Source: Limnanthes douglasii subsp. nivea (lineage: Eukaryota; Streptophyta; Magnoliopsida; Brassicales; Limnanthaceae). Taken from it: DNA of 64,000 bases. The DNA lies in the NCBI GenBank assembly GCA_036936605.1, contig JAUPFV010000003.1, positions 81,514,273 through 81,578,272 of the forward strand. The letters run 5' to 3'. Below, piece by piece: positions 44,595-55,417 of this stretch. The position numbers were made by a program, and so were the translations under genes. The notes under the pieces were generated by a model. It did no database searches. It saw only the letters and a program-made list of their open reading frames with translations, and had not been told where the DNA came from. Position 1 is the stretch's first letter, and each line of letters begins with the position of its first letter.

Positions 44595-45165
44595 ATTAAA
44601 CACACTGGAGGCAACACAATTTTGTAAAGGCAGATTAGCATGTTACATATATACGTTTAGCTGAAATGAGATAGGACACTTGCTGTCATGTAAATAGGAT
44701 ACTCATACATCAATTTTTAACTTTTATCTCCAACCATGACTCATGCAAATATTTTGTCTATTTTTAACTTTAATCTCCAACCATCCGGCATGCAAAATAA
44801 TGAATCACATGCAAAATAATTACCAAATTTGTCATAAAATAACTGACGCTTTTATTTATTTTTTATGCTAACAATAAAACTACTTAATTTGTATTCTATA
44901 AAACAAATCAACTATGGACGATAAACCACCGAAATGAAAAATCATGAAACCAATAATAGTTTGTACTTTTTTCTTCTTGTAATTTGTTTATATATGATTC
45001 TTGTCCGTAGGTGATACATTTCGGCAAATAGTGGGATGAAATTTGTAAATAGAATAATTTTAAGTCATTTGGAATTTGTAAAACTTAAGTGTGCATTAAA
45101 AAATTTAAAAATTAAATAAAGTTTTTTTTTTGTTTTTATAAAACGGAAGAGACATAGCTGTAATT

Positions 45166-45375
45166 GTTTTATGGAGTAACTATCCATACGAAACGGTGAA
45201 AGTTATTACGTCACAAGAAAAACTAAGTTAATATTGAAGTTTTATGCGGTAACTAACGATACGGAACAGCGAAAGTTATTACGACACAAGAAAAACTAAG
45301 TTAATATTGAAGTTTTATGCCGTAACTAACCATACGGAACAGTTAAAGTTATTACGACACAAGAAAAACTAAATT
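45166..45375. repeat. Three 73-bp tandem repeats
   Basis: Units start at 45166, 45239 and 45312 (GTTTTATG...ACGACACAAGAAAAACTAA). Copy A has a single diverged unit near 12945-13015. The third unit is split by the gypsy insertion and finishes at 55876-55890. Confidence 0.9.
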
Positions 45376-45832
45376 TGGTGAGGATAAAAACAGCCTAGGG
45401 GTAGACTAGTAATTTTAAGTTGAGTTTCAAGATGGTGTGAGGGTGTTTCAAGGTGGTGTGAGGGTGTTTCAAGGTGGTGTGAGGGTGTTTCAAGTGGAGA
45501 GAGAATTAAACAGCTTGGCAGCAGTTAATTTTCATTACCAGAAGTTAATGCTGGTGGTTGAGTATTTATAGCATGTTATTTGGGCCCTTATGGGCTTTCG
45601 GGTCAAGTTTAATGGACCCGGGTCATGTTTAAAGACCCATGAGTTCTAAGCAGGAGGACAGGCAGCTTAGTCAAGAAGTGTTTAAGTTTTTTAGTACTTT
45701 AGTCATAGTTCGAACTGCCTTAGGCTCATATGGGTTCGAAGAGATCTGTCCGGTCCAAAAGTTCTGTCCGATTTTCAGAGAGAATTACACTGATCTGCAC
45801 TTCCGGGGAGCACTCCGAATTCGGACTCATCA
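45376..45832 (-). repeat. 3' LTR of the young element
   Basis: Plus strand TGGTGAGGATAAAAACAGCC ... TCGGACTCATCA. TATA (minus CTATAAATA) at 45564-45572. Contains three to four head-to-tail copies of a 21-bp unit, GTGGTGTGAGGGTGTTTCAAG, at about 45427-45495. Confidence 0.95.
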
Positions 45833-45846
45833 GGAGCCCCTTTTTT
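45833..45846 (-). other. Polypurine tract of the young element
   Basis: Minus strand AAAAAAGGGGCTCC abuts the LTR start TGATGAG. Confidence 0.85.
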
Positions 45847-46164
45847 AGATGTTTGAACAAGTGTCCTTGTCAAATAACTGAAAAACAGTTCGATTAAAGG
45901 AAGTGGTTTTTTAATCCGGAGAGAGTTGTGGACAAATCCGGACAGATCGAATCGTTACGAATTCTAAACGGTTCTTGCCAGAGTTAGTGGGACACGTGTC
46001 ATACTCTGATTGGTCACTTCAGCCGTTTTTTCACCTTGAACTTCGCACCACTTTCTCGAACAAGTTACCTCTTTTAAATGCCATTAATGACATCAGCGCC
46101 GTCTTTTAATCATTGCCCAACTTTTCGGATTCTCCTAGGAATCAACTCCTTTTTTCACTTTTAC

Positions 46165-46173
46165 TATAAATTC
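46165..46173 (+). promoter_or_regulatory. TATA box of the antisense gene
   Basis: CTATAAATT, about 95 bp upstream of the ATG at 46268 and outside the LTR. The same word at the same distance precedes the copy at 28511. Confidence 0.6.
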
Positions 46174-46267
46174 TAATTCACTTTTCACTATCTCATTATC
46201 TCTTTCAAATTTCACTTTTACTCAGAGCTTTATCTCTCTAGAATCTTCAAAACTTTCTTGGTTGTTT

Positions 46268-49252
46268 ATGTTTACAGCAAGGACAGCACTAATCAAGGGT
46301 GGCTGGCTTAACCTCTCTGAATTGGAGAAAGCTCAAAGAGTTGAGAAGGAAAAAAGGCTTGCAGCAGGGCTTCCAGCGTCTCCTGTTGAGAAACCAGCCC
46401 CTTCAATCGAAGAATCTGACAGAGGTTCATCTTCTTCTAACGGTACAAAACCTAAAAAACTCTTTCAATCAACGCTTTCTCCAATAGTATATGGCTCTTC
46501 AGTTCAAGAGTCGATCCCTATTGTTGAACCGGGAGTCACTGCCACAAGTGTTAGGAAGAAATTCTCTTTCATTGCTATGGGGTCTGATTCTGACCACTCC
46601 CCGGACAAATTGATCATGAAAAGGCCAAGTAGGTTGGTTAAAGGACTTTCTTCTAAGAACACACCCTCGAAATCGGGGGCAAAAAATAGTGAATCAGGGT
46701 CTGGGGAAACTATAAGGGCTCCCCGGGAGAGGCCGTCAGGATTGGAGGCCAGCAGCCCACTACCCCCCAAGGAAACTTCTACCTCAGAAACTCAAATTGA
46801 GGTAAGAAGTCGAGTATACACGGACAGCCAACAGTCCGGAGGATCAGCTCTGCCAAGCCTCAATCCTCCCCGGACCATTTCTACTGAAGCTCCCCCAACG
46901 ATCATGGAGGAGAGGATGGAGGACTCCACTGAGGAGGTTAGATTTGAGTCCGAGTCCTCCGGACAGGCTGAAACTGCTATCGTTGTTGCCAAGAAGGGTA
47001 AAGAAGACTTGTATCTAAGACGTCCGGACCTGCCGGAGAGCCTTGAAGGGAGAGTGGGACCATGCTTCCATAAGGTGGAGTTCAAGTATCTTTTGGCTTT
47101 GTTGAAACCCAAGTACGCGTTCATTCATACTTCAGATCTGGGCAGATTGCGCACAAAGTGGGGAATCCCTGAGAACGTAAAGATACGAATTCCCATCGAT
47201 CCGGAGACCCCGATGGACTGCAAAAGGAATGAGATAGTCTTCTTCACGGAGCTATTCAACTGGGGACTCAGGTTCCTACTGGACCCGAAGATAGTGCGCT
47301 ATTTCCACTTGGTCAAGCTCTGCCCGTCACAGCTAAGCCCTAACGGTTGGTTTACCTTGATGTCATGTATTATGGTGTCTAGGTTATCTGGAATCCCTCT
47401 TCCTATGGAAGAGTTTGCAGCTGTGGCCAACTTGTGCAAACATCATCAGTTCCCCTTCTACCACTTCAACATGGGGAACGATCTTAAAGCTGTTGACGAT
47501 CTCCTGGAGTCGGAGAGCAAGTGGAGGAGCCAATTCTTATTTGTCAGTGGCTCATGGGAGAATGGCAAGAAAATCAAGACCGGAGAGAATCCAAGCCTCC
47601 TCAGGAGTAGGTGGAGGAGTGACCGTAAGCTTCTCATCTTAATTCTCTGTTCGAATTTCCCTTTTCTTTCAAGTTTATGCTAACTAGTTTCTCTTTTGTT
47701 TTATCAGAGCTGCCAAAGGAGTTCGGAGACTATCTGAAGGCCGGCCAGGTCACCTGTGGCAAAATCAACGCTTGGGCCGCAGAGAACTGGGAGAATCGGT
47801 TCCATAAAGCCTTCACTGCTGGGAACTTAGCAAGGTCTCACCTGTGGAACACCACAGGTCGAAGAGACCTAACTTGGGAGGAGCTCTCCACACAACCTGA
47901 TGAAGACATCGTGCTGAGAAGATCTCACGAACTGGATGGGACTCTCTTCCTTCCTGCCCGGGCCAAAGCCCCAAGTAAAATGAAGGGCAAGAAGAAGAAA
48001 GGCAAGAGGGTAGCAGATGACGATGAGAAGGAGGCCCCAACAGACACAGAAGGATTGGCACAGGCTCAGATTGATGCAGCCCTTCTGCAGGTGGTGGAAC
48101 AGGAGAGCGAGAAGCAGGAAGTGAACCTCCCTAAACCTACAAGGGCCTCTAAGAGGACTCGCAAGCACACAAGTGAGAGTGCTGACAGGGAGGCCAAGAA
48201 GAAGAAGTCTTCCCAAGGGGATGAAGTTGCTCTCCGGGACCCGGAGCCCTCTTTCCCTACTGACCCTACCCTGGCCGAAGAGATCCCAAGGGACTTTCAA
48301 GAAGAGATTCCAAAGGAATTCCATACAGATGAAGTCGAGGGGGGAGAGCTCAACTTGGATGAAATGGACATCACCGGTCTGGGTGGACTTGGTGAATATT
48401 TTCTTGGCCTGCCCAGAGATGAGTTCGCAGGGCCCTATGTCCCTCCGAGCAGCTCCAACACGGTCAACTTCAACGGTAAGACTTTCATGGTTTCTAGCGA
48501 GAAGGACATCATAGCCCACTCTTTACTTAGCAATGTACAGCCAGTGCTTACTTTGGAAAGGCAAGTCCGAAGTCAGGCTGACACCATCAAAGAGCTCAAG
48601 TCTGAGAAGGAGAAGCTGTCCGATGACCTCCAGTGCTGCCACTAAGATTGATTTGCTTAAAGAGTCGAATGAGCATCTAAAGAAGAATCAAGATGAAGGC
48701 AAGACAAAAGTTGCTTCTCTGGAGGAAATCATAAAAGACCTCCGGGCTAAGGTGTCCGGACTGGAGAAGGATCTGACAGCCTCAAGAGGGGAAACTGCAG
48801 GAAAGGAGAAGCTTGTCACCAACATGACCACTGACAAACTTGCTTTAGAGAATGCAGTGACTCAGGCTGTTGAAGAGAAAGCTGCTCTGGTGAAGGATCA
48901 AGAGGCCATGATCAAGGCCAAGATTAATGCTTATGCCAAGGAGATGATACAGAGTGAAGAATTAATGATTGAAAAAGTGAAGTCTGATATGGTCCTCCTG
49001 TTTCACGAGAAATTCCCGAAGAGGAGACTAGGGGACTTATGGCGCTATGTGGATGACGATGATCTCCCATACTGGACCATGGTTGATGAGGGGTACTCCG
49101 GTGAGTCCTCGTCTGGTGGTGAAGAGGAAACCGGAGAGAGCCCAGGTGAGGAAGAGATCGATCCCAAGGGCAAGAAGATAGTCGAGGAGAAGAGCGACAT
49201 CAAGGGCAAGAAATCAGATGACGGTGAGCCATCTTCAAAGGCTCAACCTTAA
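46268..49252 (+). CDS. Antisense extra gene (aORF) of the young element, two exons
   Basis: Best-preserved copy. Exon 1 is 46268-47624 and exon 2 starts at 47708. About 965 residues if the single shift near 48630 is bridged. N-terminus MFTARTALIKGGWLNLSELE is conserved in all copies; a Ser/Pro-rich stretch follows. Residues ~240-440 (EGRVGPCFHKVEFKYLLALL, RTKWGIPENVKIRIPIDPET, FFTELFNWGLRFLLDP, KLCPSQLSPNGWFTLMSCIM, FPFYHFNMGNDLKAVDDLL) resemble PF04195. Then GKINAWAAENWENRFHKAF and SHLWNTTGRRDLTWEEL, Lys-rich segments (KGKKKKGKR, REAKKKKSS) that could be nuclear signals, a coiled coil, MVLLFHEKFPKRRLGDLWRY and an acidic tail. The ATG at 46268 is preferred to the upstream TTG because other copies start there. 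Function unknown; such extra antisense ORFs are known in Tat elements. Confidence 0.8.
47625..47707 (+). other. Predicted spliceosomal intron of the antisense gene (83 nt)
   Basis: GACC|GTAAGC ... TTTTGTTTTATCAG|AGCTGCC, with a CTAAC branch-point-like word at about 47681. T-rich. Removing it joins WRSD to QLPKEFGDYL in frame (phase 1). Without splicing exon 1 runs into stops within the intron. Confidence 0.8.
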
Positions 49253-49738
49253 TTTATAATTTGTTTTGTTTATCTTTTGCTTGAACTAAAGTCTTTGGAA
49301 GGCCAAGGCATTTTTTGTGATGGTGTCCGTATTATTCGGACATATTTTTGTACTGTGCCCAAACTTACTCAAAAAGTTCTTGGAAGGCCAAGGCAGTTTT
49401 AAATTGTTGAATGACTATCTTATTTTGCTCAACCATCCTCTTTTTTCATTGTTTGTTTAAATAGCTGGAGTTTAAATAATTTTATTGTATTGTGAGAGTA
49501 TTAAGACTTTCCGGCTAGAGTTTAAGTAGCCCTTAGATCTTTTAACCCAAGTAGTATGATAAGAGACAAAATGTTTAAAAATACTTAGAGAATTTTGAAG
49601 AAGGCACCAAATTTCATTGAAAACTCTCCGTGCCACCGAAGAGGGGAACATTGAAAACTCTCCGTGCCACCGAAGAGGGGAAGGTATGCCCCCAAATATT
49701 TACATGGATGTTCAAACAAGTAAATATTTACATAAGTT
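49253..49738. other. Spacer between antisense gene and integrase, with a 34-bp tandem pair
   Basis: Non-coding. ATTGAAAACTCTCCGTGCCA and the following 14 bases occur twice, at 49616-49649 and 49650-49683. The downstream flank of the antisense gene (CTTGGAAGGCCAAGGCA, twice) lies at 49300-49400. Confidence 0.7.
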
Positions 49739-51604
49739 TTATTCCAAGTACATTCGAAGGTGTTCAATATTCCAAGGGTGAGTTAAAACCCTGCCATCTT
49801 TGTCTTCCAACCAGTATGTCCCAGGCTTGATTCTTTCAACCACAGTATACGGACCCTCCCAAGTTGGGGCCAACTTTCCGAAGAGCTTTTCCTTTGTGTG
49901 CAAGAAAACTTTCCTTAACACTTTATCTCCTGGTTGAAAATCTCTTCTTTTAACTTTAAAAGCAAACCTGCTTCTCATCAAGCCCTGATAGTGTGCCATT
50001 CTAAGATGAGCTTTAACCCGTCTTTCTTCAATCAAATCAAGCTGATTTCTAACTGCCATCTCATTAGCCTGCCCGGAGAAATTATGAACACGAAAGGAAG
50101 GGAGTGTCTTCTCTATGGGGGCTACTGCATCCATCCCATAGACCAAGGCAAAAGGGGATTCTTGTGTTGCAGCCCCAGGTGTTGTCCGGTAGGCCCACAA
50201 GACTTCTTGTAGATAACTAGGCCACTTCCCAGCAGTCCCTTCTAAGTTTTTCTTTAAGCCGGAGAGACTTGTTCTATTAGCCACTTCAACTTGCCCATTG
50301 GCTTGTGGGTGAAAAGGTGAAGAAAAACAGTGCTGAATACCTCTTGAGGCATAGAAGGTCTCCATCTCTCTATTATCAAACTGTGGCCCATTGTCTGTTG
50401 TTATTTTCTGGGGGACACCAAATCTGCAACATATATTGGATAGAATGAATTTTATTACAGCTTTTGAGGTTGTCCCTGCCAAAGGGGCTGCTTCTATCCA
50501 CTTCGAGAAGTAGTCAATGGCTACAATTATGGTTTTACGCCCTCCGGACGCCATAGGGAGAGGCCCAACTAAGTCCAATCCCCATCGAGCAAAAGGGATG
50601 GGCTCAGAAATTGATTCCAAAGGAATGGCTGGTACATGAATTTCATTGCTGTACCTCTGGCATGGGTCACACCTTCTCACCAGCTCCTTAGCATCTTTCA
50701 TAATCGATGGCCAATAGTATCCGGAGAGTAGCACTCTTCTTGTCAAAGCTCTAAATCCACAATGGGCTGATCCCTCACCATCATGCAATTCGGAGAGAAC
50801 CATTTGTGACTCATGATCCCCTAAACAACGCAGGAGAGGTTTGCTGTAGGATTTTTTGTACAAGACTTCTCTAATCATAATAAAACCACGAGCCCTGTGT
50901 TTCAATGTTCTGGCTTGCGATTTATCCAAGGGCACGATGCCATCGGACATATACTGTATAAGAGGAGACCTCCAGTCTTGAGGCTGATTCACTTGTATTT
51001 CAAAGACTTCCTCTTTTATACCTTCATTGAGTTGAATAGAAGGGCTTTCAAGCACATGGATCCATGGGTAGGACTCCGAATATGCTATTGTTGCCAATGA
51101 ATCTGCTAGTTCATTTTCTGCCCGGGGGATGTGCTCATAGACAACAGCTTTAAATTTTAACGCTTCATTTTTGAGGAGGTGTAAATACTTGACCAATTGC
51201 TCCTTTCTAGCTTCTGATAGGCCCAAGGCATGGTGGACTAGCAACTGGGAGTAACTTAGTAGCTTGACCCTTTTAGCTCCACAAATGTATGCCAATTTCA
51301 ACCCAGCTATCGCTGCTTCGTATTCGGACTCATTATTGGATGCCCTGAAAGCAAAATAAATAGCTTGGAACATGTTGTCCCCATATGGGGAAGTGAGACA
51401 TATTCCTGCCCCAAATCCCATGGTACTGGATCCTCCGTCTGTTCGGACAATCCACACTTTCTTGTCTTTTGAATCAGTAGGCTGCTCCGAATCCCTGTCA
51501 GAATGGAATTCAACCAGAAAGTCAGCCACAGCTTGAGCTTTTACTGCTGTTCGGGGAGCAAAGTCTATGTCGAAGTCCCCCAACTCTACTGACCACTTTG
51601 TCAT
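49739..51604 (-). CDS. Pol C-terminal part: RNase H 2 and integrase (621 aa, open)
   Basis: Starts in the RT-RNase H connection (MTKWSVELGDFDIDFAPRTA). Then comes the second RNase H: RTDGGSSTMGFG, NNESEYEAAIAGLK, LLSYSQLLVHHA (third catalytic Asp is Tyr) and NELADSLATIAYSESY. Integrase follows, with its zinc region ELHDGEGSAHCGFRAL and RRCDPCQRYSNE. Catalytic residues lie in RWGLDLVGPLPMASGG, TDNGPQFDN and NGQVEVANRT. The end, KLAPTWEGPYTVVERIKPGT, is the GPY/F module. No chromodomain. The frame is open through integrase, so only the upstream shift stops it being part of a full pol. It ends at 49739, next to the spacer. Confidence 0.93.
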   Translation of the reverse strand: MTKWSVELGDFDIDFAPRTAVKAQAVADFLVEFHSDRDSEQPTDSKDKKVWIVRTDGGSSTMGFGAGICLTSPYGDNMFQAIYFAFRASNNESEYEAAIAGLKLAYICGAKRVKLLSYSQLLVHHALGLSEARKEQLVKYLHLLKNEALKFKAVVYEHIPRAENELADSLATIAYSESYPWIHVLESPSIQLNEGIKEEVFEIQVNQPQDWRSPLIQYMSDGIVPLDKSQARTLKHRARGFIMIREVLYKKSYSKPLLRCLGDHESQMVLSELHDGEGSAHCGFRALTRRVLLSGYYWPSIMKDAKELVRRCDPCQRYSNEIHVPAIPLESISEPIPFARWGLDLVGPLPMASGGRKTIIVAIDYFSKWIEAAPLAGTTSKAVIKFILSNICCRFGVPQKITTDNGPQFDNREMETFYASRGIQHCFSSPFHPQANGQVEVANRTSLSGLKKNLEGTAGKWPSYLQEVLWAYRTTPGAATQESPFALVYGMDAVAPIEKTLPSFRVHNFSGQANEMAVRNQLDLIEERRVKAHLRMAHYQGLMRSRFAFKVKRRDFQPGDKVLRKVFLHTKEKLFGKLAPTWEGPYTVVERIKPGTYWLEDKDGRVLTHPWNIEHLRMYLE

Positions 51605-53001
51605 TCTGCTCGAAATGTCTGCTTTTGAAGGACATTTTTTAAAGGGAAGGACGTTCGGACAATGATAGGATGAGCCTGGAAGTAGGGCCTCATTTTTCTT
51701 GCAGCTATCACCAAGGCCAAGTAACGCCTTTCAGCATCAATCAAGCTTTTGCTGATGTAGTACACTGGGTGAGGATGCCCATCAACCTCCCTCACTAACA
51801 CAGCACTGACGGCACAACTTGAAACAACCAAATATACAAAGAGAGTCTCCCCATCAACTGGTTTGAACAAAGTCTTGGGAGAGGAAAGATGTTTCTTGAT
51901 TTCATTAAATGCTTCATTACACTGTGGTGTCCACTCAAACCCCTTTGCACCCTTCAAAGTTTGAAAAAATGGAGCACATTTGTCCAAAGACCTGGAGATG
52001 AATCTGTTCAAGGCAGCCAATCTCCCCGTTAATCGCTGTACTTCTTTAATGTTTCGAGGAGGCTCCATTTGGAACAAAGCATTGAGTTGGTCCGGGTCGG
52101 GCTGTATTCCATGCTCACTTATGATATACCCTAAGAACTTCCCGGACTGCACTCCGAACACACACTTTTCAGGGTTTAGTTTCAAATTCACTTTGGCCAA
52201 GTTGGCAAAAGTCTCTTGGAGGTCGGACAAGTGCAGCTGCTCATCCATGCTTTTTACCATCATATCATCTATGTAAACTTCCATATTTCTTCCAATTTGA
52301 TCAGCAAATGCCTTGTTGACTAACCTTTGATAAGTAGCCCAGCATTTTTCAAGCCAAAGGGCATCACCTTGTAGCAGTGCAAACCTCTATCAGTGAAAAA
52401 TGTGGTATGCTCTTGATCTTTTGGATCCACTTGGATCTGATTGTACCCGGAGAAGGCGTCCATGAAGGAGACTAGCTTGTTCCCAGAAGTTGAATCTACT
52501 AACTGATCTATCCGAGGAACCGGATACAAATCTTTTGGACAAGCTCGATTGAGGTCTGTGAAGTCAATGCACATACGCCATTTGCCATTCTTCTTTTTTA
52601 CCAAGACAGGATTGGCAGTCCACAAAGGGTACTGAGATTCTTTAATGTGCCCCATCTTTGTGAGTCTGTCAACTTCTTGTACAATGACATCAGCCTTTTC
52701 TTTTGAGAAGGCTCTCCTTTTTTGTACCACCGGTGCCACATCTCTCCGGACAAACAGGTGATGAGAAATCAGCTCTGATGGAACTCCAGTAACATCAGCA
52801 TTGCACCAAGCAAAAACGTGATGATGGTCTTTCAAGAACTTCAACATTTTTTCTTTCAATATCTGTGGCATTTTGGACCCTATCTTGACGTGTTTTCCTT
52901 CTTCCAAGCAGTGTGTTTCAACCTCCTCTATTAGAATCAGCACTCCAGGGGTCTCTCTGGGGTCATCAATTTCACCCTCACCCCCAGAAAGGCCCTCACT
53001 G
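51601..53001 (-). pseudogene. Reverse transcriptase and RNase H 1, two single-base deletions
   Basis: 52320-52943 reads the N-terminal linker and RT (WTANPVLVKKKNGKWRMCID, MDAFSGYNQIQVDPKD, PFGLKNAG). One G is missing at about 52338-52341 (GGGCT where sibling copies have GGGGCT). 51601-52284 resumes with YIDDMMVKSMDEQ, the thumb and the first RNase H (HPVYYISKSLIDAERRY, with four residues of the following helix missing). A second base is missing at about 51622 (CAAAAGCAG where siblings have CAAAAGGCAG). Between the gag TAG and pol the spacing has lost two bases compared with the sibling at 20070. The catalytic YIDD is intact. Confidence 0.9.
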
Positions 53002-53004
53002 CTA
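52996..53004 (-). promoter_or_regulatory. gag-pol stop of the young element
   Basis: Minus strand CAA TAG CAG TGA. The UAG-CAR part is kept; the next codon is altered by a 2-bp loss, which also takes pol out of frame. Confidence 0.45.
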
Positions 53005-55344
53005 TTGATCGTTTATACGGACTGCCCCCAGCGTTCGTGGAGCCAAGGCAGTGGCATAACATTCTCTTGCAATCTTTTGACTGCTCCGGACAACCCCAAC
53101 CTGCCCCTGAACAACATACTTTAAACACTGATGGACTGTCGAAGCCACTGCATGCATCCTAGAGAGCCAAGACCTCCCTAGGATAGCATTATAGCAGGTG
53201 GGACAATCCACCACAATGAAGAGTATTCTAACCATTTTCTTGAAAGGGCCCCTGCCCAATAACACTTCTTCTTCAAACTCCCCGATCACATCGGCCGAGC
53301 TGCCCGTAAAACCCACAATCGACCTGTCCGACTTTTGAATCACAGCTGGATTTCTCATTTTCTTGTAAGTGTTTAGAAAAAGGATATTGGCAGAGCTTCC
53401 AGTATCCACCAGAATTCGCCTTATCTCATTGCCCCCTATAGATGCTCCTATGACAACAGCATCCTCATGAGGGCCAGCAATATCTCTCAAATCATCCTCA
53501 TCGAAGACTATGAATGGGAACGAGTTGGAAGATTGATAGGATGTCATGCCTCCTTCTAGTTGGGAGGCCAAATTATGAACATGTCTTTTTCTTGAAGAAG
53601 TAGTAGGAGCCGTCATAGTGTCCCCTCCGAAAATTGTCAGTGACTCGAAGAATTTAATGAGCCCGGAGACCGATCTAGAACGCTCCTCTATAGCACCTAC
53701 CCTGTTTCGTGTTGGATCAGGATCCAGGTATTCAGACTCCACATCAAACCTTTCAACTATTACCATAGCCCCCTCCGGGGCAGCATTACTCGGACCAACC
53801 CGGTGAGTGTTGTCAGGCCGGTTGCCTCCTTTTCTCTTAACGTACGTACCTAGCTTCCCTCTTTCAATCAAATTTTGTACCTCTTGTTTCAATGCTATGC
53901 AATCATCATTGGTATGGCCAATATCATTATGGTATTGGCAAAAGGAGTTATTACGATGCTCTCTGGGAGACTGCAAGGTTGCCGGTCTCCGGTAGTGTAC
54001 TTCATCTTTTGTTTTATCAAAAATGGTGGCCACGCTTTCTTTAAGTTCTGTGAACCACTCTGGTTGGACCCATGGCCCTCTTTTGTTTCTAGACTGTTGG
54101 CTTTGAGCAGGAGCTGCTGGCTGGGACTGAGCTTTTCCCCTACCATGCCCTTGTCCGGTTTCTCTTGTTCTATTCCCGGACTGGTTTTGATTTGGGGTTG
54201 GTGCCACCGGGGTGGATCTCACTTGTCTGTGCACCCTGGTCTTTTTCGTTTCATCAACATTTATTTGCTTGCCAACTTGGTTTAGCAATCCTCCCTAGGT
54301 CATGGCTTTCTTCCTGGTCACCGAATCGGCCAGGTTGCCTGGGTTCAAACCTTGTCTCAGGGATGCTATTGCTACTTGTTCAAAGAAATCAGCCAACCCA
54401 TTTTTTGTGTTTACAAAACGACTTATGTACTCCTTTAATGACTCATTCGGTTCCTGGGCACAATGGATTATGGTATCTCCGTTGCCCTTCAGCTCCTTAC
54501 TCCCCACAAACTGCCTTCGAAAGGCCACCCAAAAAGTATCAAAGTCTTTAATACAACCCTGAGGCAGGCTGTTGTACCATTTCAGAGCACTCCCCGTAAA
54601 AGACTGGGAGAATTCCCTACAGAGTAGTTTATCATCATCATCAAAGTTCATCATGAAGTTCTTGAATTGCTCCAGATGATTGTCCGGATCAGTACTACCA
54701 TCATACTTCTCCATTTTGGTACTGTCAAACCTCTTGGGGAGGTTCCCGGACAGGATTTTAGAAGACAGTGGAGACTGCCTCCAATTCCTTCCACGACTGA
54801 ACACGGTATCCTCATTAGGAGTTGCAAAGATACCTGGCTCATCATGGAAGGCAAAAGGATCCATCAGCATCCGGTCTACATGCCTCCGGTTGTGAGATGA
54901 CCCTTTTCCAATATGCCTCTTCATTCTTCCATGGTGATCTCTTTTTCTGGAATACTTTTTAACTTGCTTTTGTTTCTTCTTAGTTCGTCCCTCATCACTG
55001 CTAGAGGACAAGGACTTTTCATTTCCCTCACTGTCCGAAGAGCTGTCCGAAGACTCTGAGCTCGAGTCAGAACTCTCCACAGGCTTGGACCGGTGAGACT
55101 TTTTAGAGCTGGCATGCGTCTTCTTAGTGCTCACATGAGTTTTGGAAACCTCATGCTCTCTCGGGTTATCGGTGTGGTGAGCAGCTGATGCTTTGGATTT
55201 CTCTTTCACGCCCATCTTGGCCTTTTCAGCCCTCAGAGCTTCTATCTCAAGTTTTAACCTGTCGCGCTCTTGGACAGTATACTCGTCGTTCTCTTCCACC
55301 ACTTCGAGCAAAGCTGGTGGAAGCTCTGGATTATCCGGATTCAT
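53002..55344 (-). pseudogene. Gag-protease of the young element, one nonsense codon
   Basis: ATG at 55342-55344 (MNPDNPELPPALLEVVEEND), 781 codons. Ser/Asp-rich N-terminal third; Retrotrans_gag core at about residues 217-335 (HLEQFKNFMMNFDDDDKLLC, ALKWYNSLPQG, AFRRQFVGSKELKGN); zinc-knuckle-like CQYHNDIGHTNDDC near 465; protease RRILVDTGSSANILF near 645 with D-T-G intact; SYNAILGRSWLSRM-like end. A single TAG at 54295-54297 replaces Trp in KAMTWGGLLNQ (the sibling at 18855 has TGG); the frame is otherwise open on both sides. One change separates it from an intact gag-PR. Confidence 0.93.
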
Positions 55345-55394
55345 TCGGACAGAATATCCTTACTTGGTTTCGAATACTTCATTCAGGCACCGTC

Positions 55395-55414
55395 GCCTCC
55401 CACTGTGGTCGCCA
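55395..55414 (-). other. Primer-binding site of the young element
   Basis: Minus strand TGGCGACCACAGTGGGAGGC, three bases inside the 5' LTR. Confidence 0.8.
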
Positions 55415-55417
55415 ATT

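Larger units (their letters stand above)
43077..45375. repeat. Host segmental duplication, copy B (left part)
   Basis: 43077-44015 is colinear with 59391-60345 of copy C. At about 44016 it jumps to SAUR 3' sequence, so the equivalent of 60345-62205, including the PPDK fragment, is deleted. 44190-45375 is colinear with 12000-13010 of copy A and carries SAUR 2. It is interrupted at 45376 by a gypsy element and resumes at 55881. Confidence 0.82.

Noticed and set aside
45166..45375. CRISPR-like array
   Set aside because: The 73-bp units are head-to-tail without spacers and lie in a plant nuclear context.
47625..47707. Interpreting the break between the two aORF frames as a frameshift
   Set aside because: Consensus splice sites, a branch-point-like CTAAC and the same position and phase in three diverged copies favour an intron.
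47869..48519. 216-codon minus-strand frame opposite the antisense gene
   Set aside because: Shadow frame in GC-richer coding sequence. The plus-strand frame is the one conserved at protein level among copies.
46268..49252. The antisense gene as an ordinary host gene into which a gypsy element inserted
   Set aside because: It sits at the same place, between integrase and the PPT, in every element copy, so it is part of the element.
51601..51604. 4-base overlap of the two pol frames as a programmed frameshift
   Set aside because: Sibling copies (23148 region) have one more G and read straight through, so this is a single-base deletion in one copy. No slippery site is shared by the family.
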